This document shows, in pieces, positions 12,101 to 19,356 of a stretch of DNA of 64,000 bases. The stretch is taken from positions 1,922,001 to 1,986,000 of the forward strand of contig CAWCDI010000001.1 in the NCBI GenBank assembly GCA_963794415.1, in the 5' to 3' direction. This DNA is from CAVPTL01 sp963794415 (GTDB lineage Bacteria > Actinomycetota > Thermoleophilia > Gaiellales > JAICJC01). The first letter of the stretch is position 1, and every line of letters begins with the position of its first letter. The position numbers and the translations under genes were made by a program. A model generated the notes under the pieces. That model saw only the letters and a program-made list of their open reading frames with translations, was not told where the DNA came from and searched no databases.

Positions 12101-13413
12101 CGGTACGGGTAGGCGCGGCACACCACGCGGTGGAGCTCGTCAACCACCCACTCGTCCATGGCCGTCATCGCCACGATCTGCTGGGCGAGCACGTCCAGCG
12201 GCCGCCGCGGCACCCGCGTGTGCTCGATCTCGCCCTCCTGCATGCGGCGGGTGACCACGGCTGTCTCGAGCAGGTCGCCGCGAAACTTGGGGAAGAACCG
12301 GCCCGATGAGGCCTCGCCCACGTTGTGGCCCGCCCGGCCCACGCGCTGCAGCCCCGCTGCGACCGACTTCGGCGACTCGATCTGCACCACCAGGTCGACC
12401 GCGCCCATGTCGATCCCGAGCTCCAGTGACGATGTCGCCACCAGGGCCGGCAGCTTGCCGGTCTTCAGCAGATCCTCGATCTGCAGCCGCTGCTCGCGGG
12501 CGAGCGACCCGTGGTGGGCGCGTGCGATGTCCTCCTCGCCCAGCTCGTTCAGGCGGTTGGCGACGCGCTCGGCGGCACGGCGGCTGTTGACGAAGATGAT
12601 GGTGGAGCGGTGCTCGCGCACCAGCTCGAGCAGCCGCGGGTAGATGGCCGGCCAGATGGAGACGCGCGGCTCGCCCTCCACCTCGGGGGCGCCTCCCAGC
12701 TCGCGCATGTCGGGCACCGGCACGATCACCTCGATGTCGAGCTCCTTGCCGCCGCCGGCGTCAACGATGGTGACCTCGCGGCCCTCGCCGCCCAGGAAGC
12801 TTGCGATCTCCTCGAGCGGGCGCTGGGTGGCCGAGAGGCCGATCCGCTGCACGTCGCGGCCCACGAGGTGGTCGAGCCGCTCCAGCGAGAGCATGAGGTG
12901 CGTGCCGCGCTTGGTGGCGGCGACCGAGTGGATCTCGTCGATGATGACGGTCTCGACGTTTGCGAGCGTCTCGCGCGCCGCCGAGGTGAGCATCAGGTAG
13001 AGCGACTCCGGCGTGGTGATGAGGATGTCGGGCGGGTGGCGGCGCATCGCGGCGCGGTCGCGCTGGGAGGTGTCCCCCGTGCGCACGGCCACGCTGATCT
13101 CGCGCTCGGAGCCGATGCCGGCGAGCGGCGCGCGGAGGTTTTTCTCGACGTCGTGGTTGAGCGCCTTCAGCGGTGAGACGTAGAGCACGCGGGTGCCCTC
13201 GCTCGCGCGCTTGGTGAGCCCGTCGATGGCCGAGAGGAACGCGGCGAGCGTCTTGCCCGAGCCGGTCGGTGCCAGGATGAGCGTGTGCTTGCCCGCCGAG
13301 ATGGCGGGCCAGCCCAGCTTCTGCGCGCGCGTGGGCTCCGGGAACGAGCGCCTGAACCAGCCGGCGACCGGGGCCGAGAAGCTCGCGAGCGGGTCTGTTC
13401 GATCAGTAGCCAC
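9169..13413 (-). CDS. lhr: large ATP-dependent helicase Lhr
   Basis: A 1414-residue DEAD/DEAH-family helicase of the Lhr group. The N-terminal core has Walker A APTGSGKT at about residues 48-55, YVSPLKALNHDVEKNL, the DEIH box in VIIDEIHSVAATKRGTH, motif III SATQRP and motif VI QRVGRAGHNVGEASSG. A winged-helix and Lhr-core region follows, then a long C-terminal domain as in bacterial Lhr-HEL/CTD. Lhr translocates 3' to 5' on DNA and takes part in repair in mycobacteria. Start is GTG with TAGGAT 9 bases upstream. Divergent from the MBL-fold gene. Confidence 0.93.
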   Translation of the reverse strand: MATDRTDPLASFSAPVAGWFRRSFPEPTRAQKLGWPAISAGKHTLILAPTGSGKTLAAFLSAIDGLTKRASEGTRVLYVSPLKALNHDVEKNLRAPLAGIGSEREISVAVRTGDTSQRDRAAMRRHPPDILITTPESLYLMLTSAARETLANVETVIIDEIHSVAATKRGTHLMLSLERLDHLVGRDVQRIGLSATQRPLEEIASFLGGEGREVTIVDAGGGKELDIEVIVPVPDMRELGGAPEVEGEPRVSIWPAIYPRLLELVREHRSTIIFVNSRRAAERVANRLNELGEEDIARAHHGSLAREQRLQIEDLLKTGKLPALVATSSLELGIDMGAVDLVVQIESPKSVAAGLQRVGRAGHNVGEASSGRFFPKFRGDLLETAVVTRRMQEGEIEHTRVPRRPLDVLAQQIVAMTAMDEWVVDELHRVVCRAYPYRDLSRAQLEGVLDMLAGRYPSDEFAELRPRVIWDRTAGTVTARDGSKRLAVISGGTIPDRGLYGVFMADGGARVGELDEEMVYEARQGEVFQLGASSWRIEQITRDRVLVSPAPGVPGKLPFWKGDGIGRPYELGQAVGAAARTRSFGPLDPLAASNLANYLDDQEQATGVVPSDRTIVIERFRDELGDWRICVLSPFGARVHAPWALVVEARMSEQLGIDVEAMWSDDGIAIRLPDSDALPPTDLIAVPPGELDDLLLDRVAQSPMFAARFRENAARALLLPRRRPNMRTPLWQQRLKAHDLQQVAKRFGSFPIMLETYREVLSDVFEVPRLKQLLQSIASGQVRLVEVESAQPSPFASSLLFDYIASYMYEGDAPAAERRMQTLTLDRALLAELLAADDLRELLDPEAIAEVSAELQGIGGSLTADTAHDLLRRLGALTRAELERRGADDAAVARLLKDRRAFEVGIAGEQRVIAGEDAGLYRDGLGAVPPPGVPVAFLDHVPDALDRLVLRHARTHVPFSASEVAARLGVDATGSLARLVKEGELLEGGFLPAGSGNEFVAPEVLRRLRRRTLARLRREVEPVEPAVLGRFLPAWHGIGRDLGRGQTRLREVVSQLEGLALPVAAIESDILPARIPGYRSDWLDTACAGGELVWIGAGPGKVRLYLRENVPLLHPALDEREHQLLEVLDRRGASFFADLVTDVGGADRAVLADLWELVWAGLVTNDAWEPLRGGVKLRALPASAPVRRTRRSRATSSLPAARGRWSLVAPLLQPVATQKERARTLAEVMLERHGVVTRAAVLAEGVPGGFSSVYGELRAMEEAGLCQRGYFVEGLGGAQFALPAAVERLRDLRERDPRAEAVVLAATDPANPFGVTAPWPDAARKPSRAAGAWLALVGGAAAVYVEKGGRGLVTFDPELFDAGIGALAEAVAKGRIKRITPERIDGRPLTGDPAESVLLAHGFLQTHRRLVLQA

Positions 13414-13463
13414 GAACCCTGCATCCTACCGGCTCCAAACAGGTGTTCGACTAGGCTCCCCGG

Positions 13464-14186
13464 ATGCTTGTGGAATTCCTTGGAACCGCCGCAGCCTGGC
13501 CAATTCCACGGCTGGGGTGCTCGTGCCCGATGTGCACGTCGGACGATCCCCGCGACGCGCGCCTGCGCTCATCCATCCTGGTCGAAAACCGCATCATGGT
13601 GGACGCCGGCCCCGATGCCTACGCGCAGCTGCGACGCGCGGGCGTGGTGCCCGAGGCGATCGTCCTCACCCACATCCACCACGACCACATCCTGGGCCTG
13701 CACGAGCTCGCCAAGCTCCGGCGCCTACCGCTCTACATGGCAAAGACCCAGGAGCGACTGCTGCGAAAGATCTTCCCGCGGCTCGACTTCCGCATCTCCT
13801 ACATCAACCCGGGGATCGCGATCGACCTGGGGGAGGAGCTCGGCATGAAGGCGTTCGACGTTGACCACGGCGGCATCCCCACGTTCGGGCTGCGGTTCCA
13901 GCAGGGCGGCTCGGGATCCTTCGTGTACATGCCCGACCTCGGCGCGCCGCCGGCCTCGAAGCTCGCCAACGGCGCCGACGTGGCGGTGGTTGACGGCTCC
14001 AGCCGCGAGCGCACCGTGGGCGGCCACCTCTCGATGGAGGCGATGCTCCCCGTCGCTGCGAAGATGAAGTCGGGCCGCACGCTCTTCACGCACATCGGCC
14101 ACCGCACCGGCACCCAGGCAGAGCTCGAGGAGTGGCTGCCCGACGGGGTCGGGGTGGCCTACGACGGACTGAAGCTGGAGGTCTAG
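13464..14186 (+). CDS. MBL-fold metallo-hydrolase (PhnP/RNase Z-like)
   Basis: A 240-residue metallo-beta-lactamase fold protein. The metal motif is THIHHDHILG (HxHxDH), with later ligands in FDVDHGGIPTFG and FTHIGHRTG. The N-terminal LGCSCPMCTSDDPRDARLR with its two Cys is typical of PhnP-like phosphodiesterases. TAGGCT ends 6 bases before the ATG, so the mRNA is probably leaderless. The stop is immediately followed by the GTG of the next gene, indicating an operon. Probable phosphodiesterase; substrate unknown. Confidence 0.88.
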   Translation: MLVEFLGTAAAWPIPRLGCSCPMCTSDDPRDARLRSSILVENRIMVDAGPDAYAQLRRAGVVPEAIVLTHIHHDHILGLHELAKLRRLPLYMAKTQERLLRKIFPRLDFRISYINPGIAIDLGEELGMKAFDVDHGGIPTFGLRFQQGGSGSFVYMPDLGAPPASKLANGADVAVVDGSSRERTVGGHLSMEAMLPVAAKMKSGRTLFTHIGHRTGTQAELEEWLPDGVGVAYDGLKLEV

Positions 14187-14801
14187 GTGCCCGCGCCGTT
14201 TCGCATCGTGACCGACCGCCTCGTGATCCGCTGCTGGGAGCCCGAGGACGCCGGCGAGCTGAAGCGCGTCATCGACATGAACATCGAGCACCTGCTGCCG
14301 TGGATGCCGTGGGCGCAGTACGAGCCAGAGACGCTCGCCGAGAAGACGCTTCGGCTGCGCAACTTCCAGCGCATGTTCCAGAACGACGAGGACAACGTCT
14401 ACGGGATCTTCGACCCCACCGACACCGAGGTGCTCGGCGGCACCGGCCTGCACCCCCGCAGCGGCCCCGAGTCGCGCGAGATCGGCTACTGGATCAGCTC
14501 GCAGTACGAGGGGCAGGGGCTCATCACCGAGAGCTCGGCAGCGCTCACCCGCGTGTGCTTCGAGGTGATGGGGCTCGACCGGGTCGAGATCCACTGCGAC
14601 CCGCGCAACGTGCGCAGCGCCGCGGTGCCCGAGCGCCTGGGCTTCGAGCACGAGGCGACGCTTCGGCGGCGCATCGCCGACGCCGACGGCACCCTGCACG
14701 ACGCGATGATCTGGAGCCTCTTTGCCGAGGACTACGAGGACTCGCCCGCGGCCGAGGTGCCCATTCAGGCCTACGACGAGCTGGGCGAGCGGCTGCTCTA
14801 G
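14187..14801 (+). CDS. GNAT family N-acetyltransferase (RimJ/RimL-like)
   Basis: About 204 residues starting with GTG directly after the preceding stop. It opens PFRIVTDRLVIRCWEPEDAGEL, the RimJ/RimL N-terminus, and has EIGYWISSQYEGQGLITE (acetyl-CoA binding region) and RVEIHCDPRNVRSAAVPERLGF, which is diagnostic. It probably acetylates a protein N-terminus or small amine. The stop overlaps the stop of convergent ogt by 4 bases. Confidence 0.88.
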   Translation: MPAPFRIVTDRLVIRCWEPEDAGELKRVIDMNIEHLLPWMPWAQYEPETLAEKTLRLRNFQRMFQNDEDNVYGIFDPTDTEVLGGTGLHPRSGPESREIGYWISSQYEGQGLITESSAALTRVCFEVMGLDRVEIHCDPRNVRSAAVPERLGFEHEATLRRRIADADGTLHDAMIWSLFAEDYEDSPAAEVPIQAYDELGERLL

Positions 14802-15361
14802 CTGCCGAACCCGCTTCGCTCCAGGCCCAGCAGCCAGCGCTTGGTCTCGGGCCCGCCGCCGTAGCCACCCAGCGCGCCGCCCGACCGCAGCACCCGGTGG
14901 CAGGGCACGATGATGGGGACGGGGTTCCTGGCCATGGCGTTGCCGGCGGCGCGGACCGCCTTCGGGCTCCCGGCGGCCTCGGCCAGCTCGGCGTAGGTGC
15001 GCACCTCGCCGAACGGGATGGCGTAGCAGGCCTCGCGGGCCTTCAGCAGGAATCCGTGCGAGAGCCGCCAGTCAACCGGCGTCTCGAACTCCCGGCGCGT
15101 GCCGCTGAAGTACTCGTCCAGCTCGCGGCGCACGCCGTCCAGCCGCGCGGGCGACTCGATCACGCGCGGTGAGATGGTGTCGGAAAGCTCCTGCAGCACC
15201 TCGTCGAGCCGCTCCGACCCGAACGCCACCCGCACCACTCCCTGCGGCGTCGCTGCCACCTCCAGCACCCCGAACGGGGCGTCAACCGACGTGTACACCA
15301 CGTCCAGCAGCCCTTCCTGCTGGGCCCGGAGCGCCAGCGCGTCAGCTCGTGACTGCGTCAT
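14798..15361 (-). CDS. ogt: methylated-DNA--protein-cysteine methyltransferase
   Basis: About 187 residues. The active-site motif VPIIVPCHRVLRSGG contains the alkyl-accepting Cys, preceded by IPFGEVRTYAELAEAAGSP (helix-turn-helix DNA-binding part). It removes alkyl groups from O6-guanine in a suicide reaction. I choose ATG 15361 (MTQSRADALAL); the open frame extends upstream through the sigma-factor gene with no homology. The start lies 20 bases inside the 3' end of the ECF sigma gene, so the pair is coupled. Confidence 0.92.
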   Translation of the reverse strand: MTQSRADALALRAQQEGLLDVVYTSVDAPFGVLEVAATPQGVVRVAFGSERLDEVLQELSDTISPRVIESPARLDGVRRELDEYFSGTRREFETPVDWRLSHGFLLKAREACYAIPFGEVRTYAELAEAAGSPKAVRAAGNAMARNPVPIIVPCHRVLRSGGALGGYGGGPETKRWLLGLERSGFGS

Positions 15362-15821
15362 GTGCCCACTCCTTCCTGACTGCCTTGAGACCGGCCCGCA
15401 CGTTCTGGCGGGCGGCCTCCTCGCTGCAGTCGATGAGCGCCGCGATGGCGCCGTAGTCGAGGTCTGCGGCAAACCTGAGCGTGACCGCCGCCCGTTGCTT
15501 TTGCGGCAGCTTTCGAACCGCCACCCAGAGCCCGGGATCGGGCTCGGCGGGCGGATCTACCAGCTGCTCGGGCACGTCGGCCACGGCGATTGGCCGCCGC
15601 CTTCGCGCGCGATGGCTGTCGAGCGCCTTTCGGTGGGCGATCGTGAACATCCAGCCCCGCAGGTTGCCGTCGTCGCGAAGCGCCGGGTAGGCCCGAAGCG
15701 CCGCGATCATGGTGTCCTGCCATGCGTCCTCGGCCTCCTGGGCGCCCACGGCTGCACGCAGATAGCGCAGCACGTCGTCGCCGTAGGCATCCAGCAGCCG
15801 CTGAAACGGAGGCAGGCTCAT
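15342..15821 (-). CDS. ECF-type RNA polymerase sigma factor
   Basis: A 159-residue sigma-70 family protein. Region 2 is about residues 8-60 (YGDDVLRYLRAAVG, EDAWQDTMIAALRAYPAL, GWMFTIAHRKALD). Region 4 is about residues 100-150 (LPQKQRAAVTLRFAADLDY, AALIDCSEEAARQNV). No anti-sigma gene is next to it. It overlaps ogt, so it may itself be induced with, or direct transcription of, the alkylation-repair gene (inference). It begins 42 bases after the stop of the Ahb-like gene. Confidence 0.88.
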   Translation of the reverse strand: MSLPPFQRLLDAYGDDVLRYLRAAVGAQEAEDAWQDTMIAALRAYPALRDDGNLRGWMFTIAHRKALDSHRARRRRPIAVADVPEQLVDPPAEPDPGLWVAVRKLPQKQRAAVTLRFAADLDYGAIAALIDCSEEAARQNVRAGLKAVRKEWAHDAVTS

Positions 15822-15863
15822 GCCAGAAGAACGCCGCAGACCCCCGGCGCGTGAGATTCCGCG

Positions 15864-16898
15864 TTAGCCGGCTGCGACGGGAGCGTGCTCGCGCTCCCAC
15901 TCCTCGGCGTCGGGGCTGAAGTAGACCAACCGCGTCTTCTTCCACTCCTTGGTCGAGTAGAGCACCACCCGCTCGTCCATGCCGGTCTCGGCCGCGATCG
16001 CGTCGAGCACGTCCTCGCACTCCTTCTTGGTGCGGCCGTGCGTCATGGAGAACAGGTTGTAGGGCCAGTCCGGATAGGTCGGGCGCTGGTAGCAGTGCGA
16101 GACGCCGCGAAACGATGCCATGAGCGAGCCGAGCTCGTCCATGCGATCCTCGGGCGCCCGCCAGACGCCCATGCCGTTGTAGACGAAGCCCGCCGAGCGG
16201 TGGTAGAGGACGGCGGCGAAGCGGCGCATCTGCCCCGTCTCGAGGAACCGGTGGGCGTGGGTGAGGAGCTCCTCGACCGTGAAGCCGTGGCGCTCGGCCG
16301 GGCCCTTGAACGGCTCGGACACCGTCCGCAGGTCGCCCTGCAGCGCGCGGATGGCGTCGATGTCGCGCTGCGGGATGCTGTCGGGCGCGGGCGCCGGGGC
16401 GGTGGGCTTGGCCCGCACCTTCTTGGCGGCGGGATCGCGTCCGCCGGCCATGTCGAGATCAACGCCGATCTTGAAGAACTTGAGCGCGGGCAGCGGGCGG
16501 ATGGAGTCCACCTCGGCCATCTCGCCGAGCAGCTCCACCGACGCGTCGAGGCCCAGCTTCGAGTTGGGCGGCACCCCCAGCGTGAACCAGATGTTGAACT
16601 CGTTGTCGCGCTGGTAGTTGTGCGTGACGCCGGGGTGCGAGTTGATGACCGCAGCGGCAGCGTCTGCCCGCTCGGGCGACGTGCGCGCGGCCACCAGCAT
16701 CGAGCGGTAGCCCAGCTTTCGCGTGTCGAAGATGGCCGACACCTGGCGGATGATCCTGTCCGACCGCAGGCGCGAAACGCGCTCGAGCACCTCGGACTCG
16801 GGCATCCCGAGCTTCTCACCCAGCGCCGCGTAGGGCTTCTCGACGAGCGGGAGCTCGTTCTGGATCAGGTCGCACAGGCGAGTGTCTTGCGCATCCAT
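15864..16898 (-). CDS. siroheme decarboxylase-like fusion (AhbA-AhbB / NirDL type, Lrp/AsnC fold)
   Basis: About 344 residues made of two tandem copies of the Lrp/AsnC-like unit. Copy 1 starts MDAQDTRLCDLIQNELPL and contains VTHNYQRDNEFNIWFTLG. Copy 2 starts about residue 185 (IPQRDIDAIRALQGDL) and contains VSHCYQRPTYPDWPYNLFS. The His-x-Tyr-Gln-Arg motif in each copy is the signature of siroheme decarboxylase AhbA/AhbB and NirDL, which make 12,18-didecarboxysiroheme. I choose ATG 16898 because homology begins there. It is divergent from a cytochrome c gene. A double Lrp regulator is the alternative reading. Confidence 0.82.
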   Translation of the reverse strand: MDAQDTRLCDLIQNELPLVEKPYAALGEKLGMPESEVLERVSRLRSDRIIRQVSAIFDTRKLGYRSMLVAARTSPERADAAAAVINSHPGVTHNYQRDNEFNIWFTLGVPPNSKLGLDASVELLGEMAEVDSIRPLPALKFFKIGVDLDMAGGRDPAAKKVRAKPTAPAPAPDSIPQRDIDAIRALQGDLRTVSEPFKGPAERHGFTVEELLTHAHRFLETGQMRRFAAVLYHRSAGFVYNGMGVWRAPEDRMDELGSLMASFRGVSHCYQRPTYPDWPYNLFSMTHGRTKKECEDVLDAIAAETGMDERVVLYSTKEWKKTRLVYFSPDAEEWEREHAPVAAG

Positions 16899-16908
16899 CT
16901 GGTCATGA

Positions 16909-16918
16909 AGGATACGCT
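16909..16918. promoter_or_regulatory. overlapping divergent -10 elements
   Basis: TACGCT (16913-16918, plus strand) lies 7 bases before the ATG at 16926. TATCCT on the minus strand (16909-16914) lies 10 bases before the ATG at 16898. The 27-base gap between the genes has no room for long leaders. Spacing-based inference. Confidence 0.4.
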
Positions 16919-16925
16919 CGATGCG

Positions 16926-17225
16926 ATGCGCGCCGCCCCGATCACGGCACTGCTGGTCTTTCTGCTGGTGGTGACGGCCTGCGGCACCAGCCGCCTGCAC
17001 AAGGATCGAGTGCTGTTCCAGCAGCAGTGCGGCTCGTGTCACGCGCTGACCCAGGGCGGCCTCTCACCCGTTGAGGCCGCACCCAACCTGTACGACCTCA
17101 ACCCCACGCGAGACCAGATCGTCAACGCCATCCAGCACGGCGCGCCCGGCATGCCGCGCGACCTGGTGAAGGGCGACGACCTCGAGCACATCGTCAACTA
17201 CATCCTCCAGGAGACCGCCCGGTGA
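16926..17225 (+). CDS. c-type cytochrome lipoprotein, 99 aa
   Basis: A short cytochrome c. With the start at 16926 the protein opens MRAAPITALLVFLLVVTAC, a clean lipoprotein signal peptide with lipobox VTAC and Cys19 as the lipidated residue. The upstream ATG at 16905 would add seven polar residues and fits the signal peptide less well. Heme attaches at CGSCH (residues 35-39), and a candidate distal Met lies in GAPGMPRDL. It would act as an anchored electron carrier outside the membrane. The stop overlaps the next gene's GTG by four bases. Confidence 0.85.
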   Translation: MRAAPITALLVFLLVVTACGTSRLHKDRVLFQQQCGSCHALTQGGLSPVEAAPNLYDLNPTRDQIVNAIQHGAPGMPRDLVKGDDLEHIVNYILQETAR

Positions 17226-18061
17226 GCCAGCAGATCCTCCCGCCCGACCTCGACCCGAGCACCGTCCAGGGGGTGGCGATGGACATGGATCGCACGATCC
17301 TGCCCGAGAGCCTGGAGCTCTCCCCCGCGCTCATCAGGGCCGTGGAGGAGGCTGCCGAGGTGGGCATCACGCCGATCATCGCGACCGGGCGGATGTTTGC
17401 CTCAGCGCGACCCTACGCGCTGCAGCTGGGCATCACCGCGCCGGTGATCTGTTACCAGGGCGCGCTGATCGCCGACCCGGTCACGGGTGAGTGGCTGCGC
17501 CACCAGCCGATCGAGACCGCGATCGCGCGCAAGGTGGTCGAGGCGATCAAGGCCGACGGCTTCCACATGAACGTCTACCGCGACGATCAGCTCTACGTCG
17601 AGGAGATGAACGAGGAGGCGCGCACCTACGCACACCACGCGCGCCTCGAGGCCCACGTGGTGGGCGACATGCTCGGGTGGCTCACCGAGCCGACCACCAA
17701 GATCGTGGTGGTGGGCGAGTCCGGGGCGCTCGACCGGCTCGAGGTGGACCTGCGGCACCGGTTCGACCACACGCTCTTCATCGCCAAGTCGCTGCCGTAC
17801 TTCCTGGAGATCGCACAGCCGGGAGTGTCGAAGGGCGCCGCGCTCGAGTTCGTGTGCGACCGGGTGGGCATCCCCACCTCGGCGCTGGTGGGGTTCGGCG
17901 ACGGCGCAAACGATGTGGAGCTGCTGCAGACCGCCGGCCTGGGCGTCGCGGTGGCCGACGCCGACCCGGTGCTGGTCGAGCACGCGGACTGGCGCGTGCC
18001 GAGCGTGGGCGACGACGGTGTGGCCAAGTTCATCCAGGCGTTAGTAGACTCGCGGAGATGA
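17222..18061 (+). CDS. Cof-type HAD-superfamily hydrolase
   Basis: A 279-residue HAD phosphatase with a C2B cap. Motif I is GVAMDMDRTILPESLELS (DxD), motif II IIATGRMF, and motifs III/IV are KGAALEFVCDRVG and ALVGFGDGANDVELL. Such enzymes dephosphorylate sugar phosphates, FMN or PLP. GTG start overlaps the cytochrome stop; the stop overlaps the serS ATG (ATGA). Substrate cannot be read from sequence. Confidence 0.87.
   Translation: MSQQILPPDLDPSTVQGVAMDMDRTILPESLELSPALIRAVEEAAEVGITPIIATGRMFASARPYALQLGITAPVICYQGALIADPVTGEWLRHQPIETAIARKVVEAIKADGFHMNVYRDDQLYVEEMNEEARTYAHHARLEAHVVGDMLGWLTEPTTKIVVVGESGALDRLEVDLRHRFDHTLFIAKSLPYFLEIAQPGVSKGAALEFVCDRVGIPTSALVGFGDGANDVELLQTAGLGVAVADADPVLVEHADWRVPSVGDDGVAKFIQALVDSRR
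18045..18050 (+). promoter_or_regulatory. internal -10 box for serS
   Basis: TAGACT lies inside the last codons of the HAD gene, 7 bases before the serS ATG. This position fits an independent, leaderless serS transcript in addition to read-through from the cytochrome-HAD operon. Confidence 0.4.
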
Positions 18062-19332
18062 TCGACCAGCGAGCCATCCGAGCTGATCCCGATGCCGTCC
18101 GCGAGGCGCTGAGCCGCCGCGGTGCCGGCGACCGGGTGGACGCGTTCCTCGCGCTCGACGCGCGGCGGCGCGAGGTGCTGGGCCGGGTCGAGGCCACCAG
18201 GGCCGAGCGAAACGCCGCGGCGAAGGCCATCGCGGAGGCGCGCCAGCGCGGCGAAGACGCCACCGCCGAGATCGTCGCCCAGACCACGCTGAAGGCCGCC
18301 CAGACTGCCGGCGAGGCTGATCTTGCAGCCGTCGAAGCCGAGATCGCCGAGCTGATGCTCACCATCCCCAACCTGCCCCACCCCTCCGCGCCGCTCGGCA
18401 CCAGCGATGAGGACGCGGCCGAGCTGCGGGTCGTCGGCGCCAAGCCGGAGTTCAGCTTCCCGGTGCGCGACCACCTCGACATCGCCGGCCCCGACGGCCT
18501 CGGCCTGATCGACTCCGAGGACGGCTCGCGCGTGTCGGGCAGCCGCTTCCACTACCTGCTGGGCGACCTCGTGCGCCTCGAGTTCGCGATGGTGCAGTGG
18601 GCGCTTGCAAAGATCGCCGCCAGGGGGTTCATCCCGGTCACGCCGCCGGTGCTGGTGAAGGAGGAGGCGATGGTGGGCACCGGGTTCTTCCCGGAGGCCC
18701 GCAGCCAGGTGTACGGCCTCGATACCGATCCGCTGTTTCTGGTGGGCACCGCCGAGGTGCCGCTGGCGTCGCTCATCGGCGACCGCATCCTGGACGCCTC
18801 GGAGCTGCCGAAGCGCTACGTGGGCTACTCGACGTGCTTCCGGCGAGAGGCGGGTGCGGCGGGCAAGGACACGCGCGGCATCTTCCGCGTGCACCAGTTC
18901 AACAAGCTCGAGATGTTCAGCTACTGCCTGCCCGAGACGTCGTGGGACGAGCAGGAGATGATCACCTCCATCGAGGAGGAGATCGCCCAGGAGCTGGGCT
19001 TCCACTACCGCGTGGTGAACATCGCCGCGGGCGATCTGGGCGACTCTGCGGCGCGCAAGTTCGACATCGAGGTGTGGCTGCCGGGGCAGGGCCGCTACCG
19101 CGAGCTCACCTCCTGCTCGAACTGCACCGACTACCAGGCGCGGCGCCTGGGCACGCGCTATCGCGACGAGAACGGGAAGACGCAGTTCGTGCACATGCTG
19201 AACGGCACGGCGGTCACGTCGAGCCGCACCCTGCTCGCGCTGATCGAGTACGGCCAGCAGGCTGACGGCTCGATCGAGACGCCGGCAGTGCTGCACCCGT
19301 TCGGCGCGCCGCCGGTGATCGGCCGTGAATGA
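18058..19332 (+). CDS. serS: serine--tRNA ligase
   Basis: A 424-residue class II seryl-tRNA synthetase that charges tRNA-Ser. The N-terminal coiled-coil arm covers about residues 1-110. Motif 2 is YVGYSTCFRREAGAAGKD followed by GIFRVHQFNKLEMF, and motif 3 is MLNGTAVTSSRTLLALIEY. Full length and intact. The ATG overlaps the stop of the HAD gene. It lies 3.4 kb from a tRNA-Ser(TGA) gene on the same strand. Confidence 0.96.
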   Translation: MIDQRAIRADPDAVREALSRRGAGDRVDAFLALDARRREVLGRVEATRAERNAAAKAIAEARQRGEDATAEIVAQTTLKAAQTAGEADLAAVEAEIAELMLTIPNLPHPSAPLGTSDEDAAELRVVGAKPEFSFPVRDHLDIAGPDGLGLIDSEDGSRVSGSRFHYLLGDLVRLEFAMVQWALAKIAARGFIPVTPPVLVKEEAMVGTGFFPEARSQVYGLDTDPLFLVGTAEVPLASLIGDRILDASELPKRYVGYSTCFRREAGAAGKDTRGIFRVHQFNKLEMFSYCLPETSWDEQEMITSIEEEIAQELGFHYRVVNIAAGDLGDSAARKFDIEVWLPGQGRYRELTSCSNCTDYQARRLGTRYRDENGKTQFVHMLNGTAVTSSRTLLALIEYGQQADGSIETPAVLHPFGAPPVIGRE

Positions 19333-19356
19333 ACGGTGCCAGGCACCGGTTATTCA
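19326..19356. terminator. bidirectional palindromic terminator between serS and the TPR gene
   Basis: A 31-base near-perfect palindrome centred on base 19341: arms TGAATGAACGGTGCC (19326-19340) and GGCACCGGTTATTCA (19342-19356) match at 13 of 15 positions. It contains the last sense codon and the stop of both convergent genes, so one inverted repeat closes both. Single-base loop, so it could also be a cruciform or protein site rather than a classical terminator. Confidence 0.55.

Noticed and set aside
10048..12309. 753-aa plus-strand frame opposite lhr
   Set aside because: Antisense shadow; helicase motifs I-VI lie on the minus strand.
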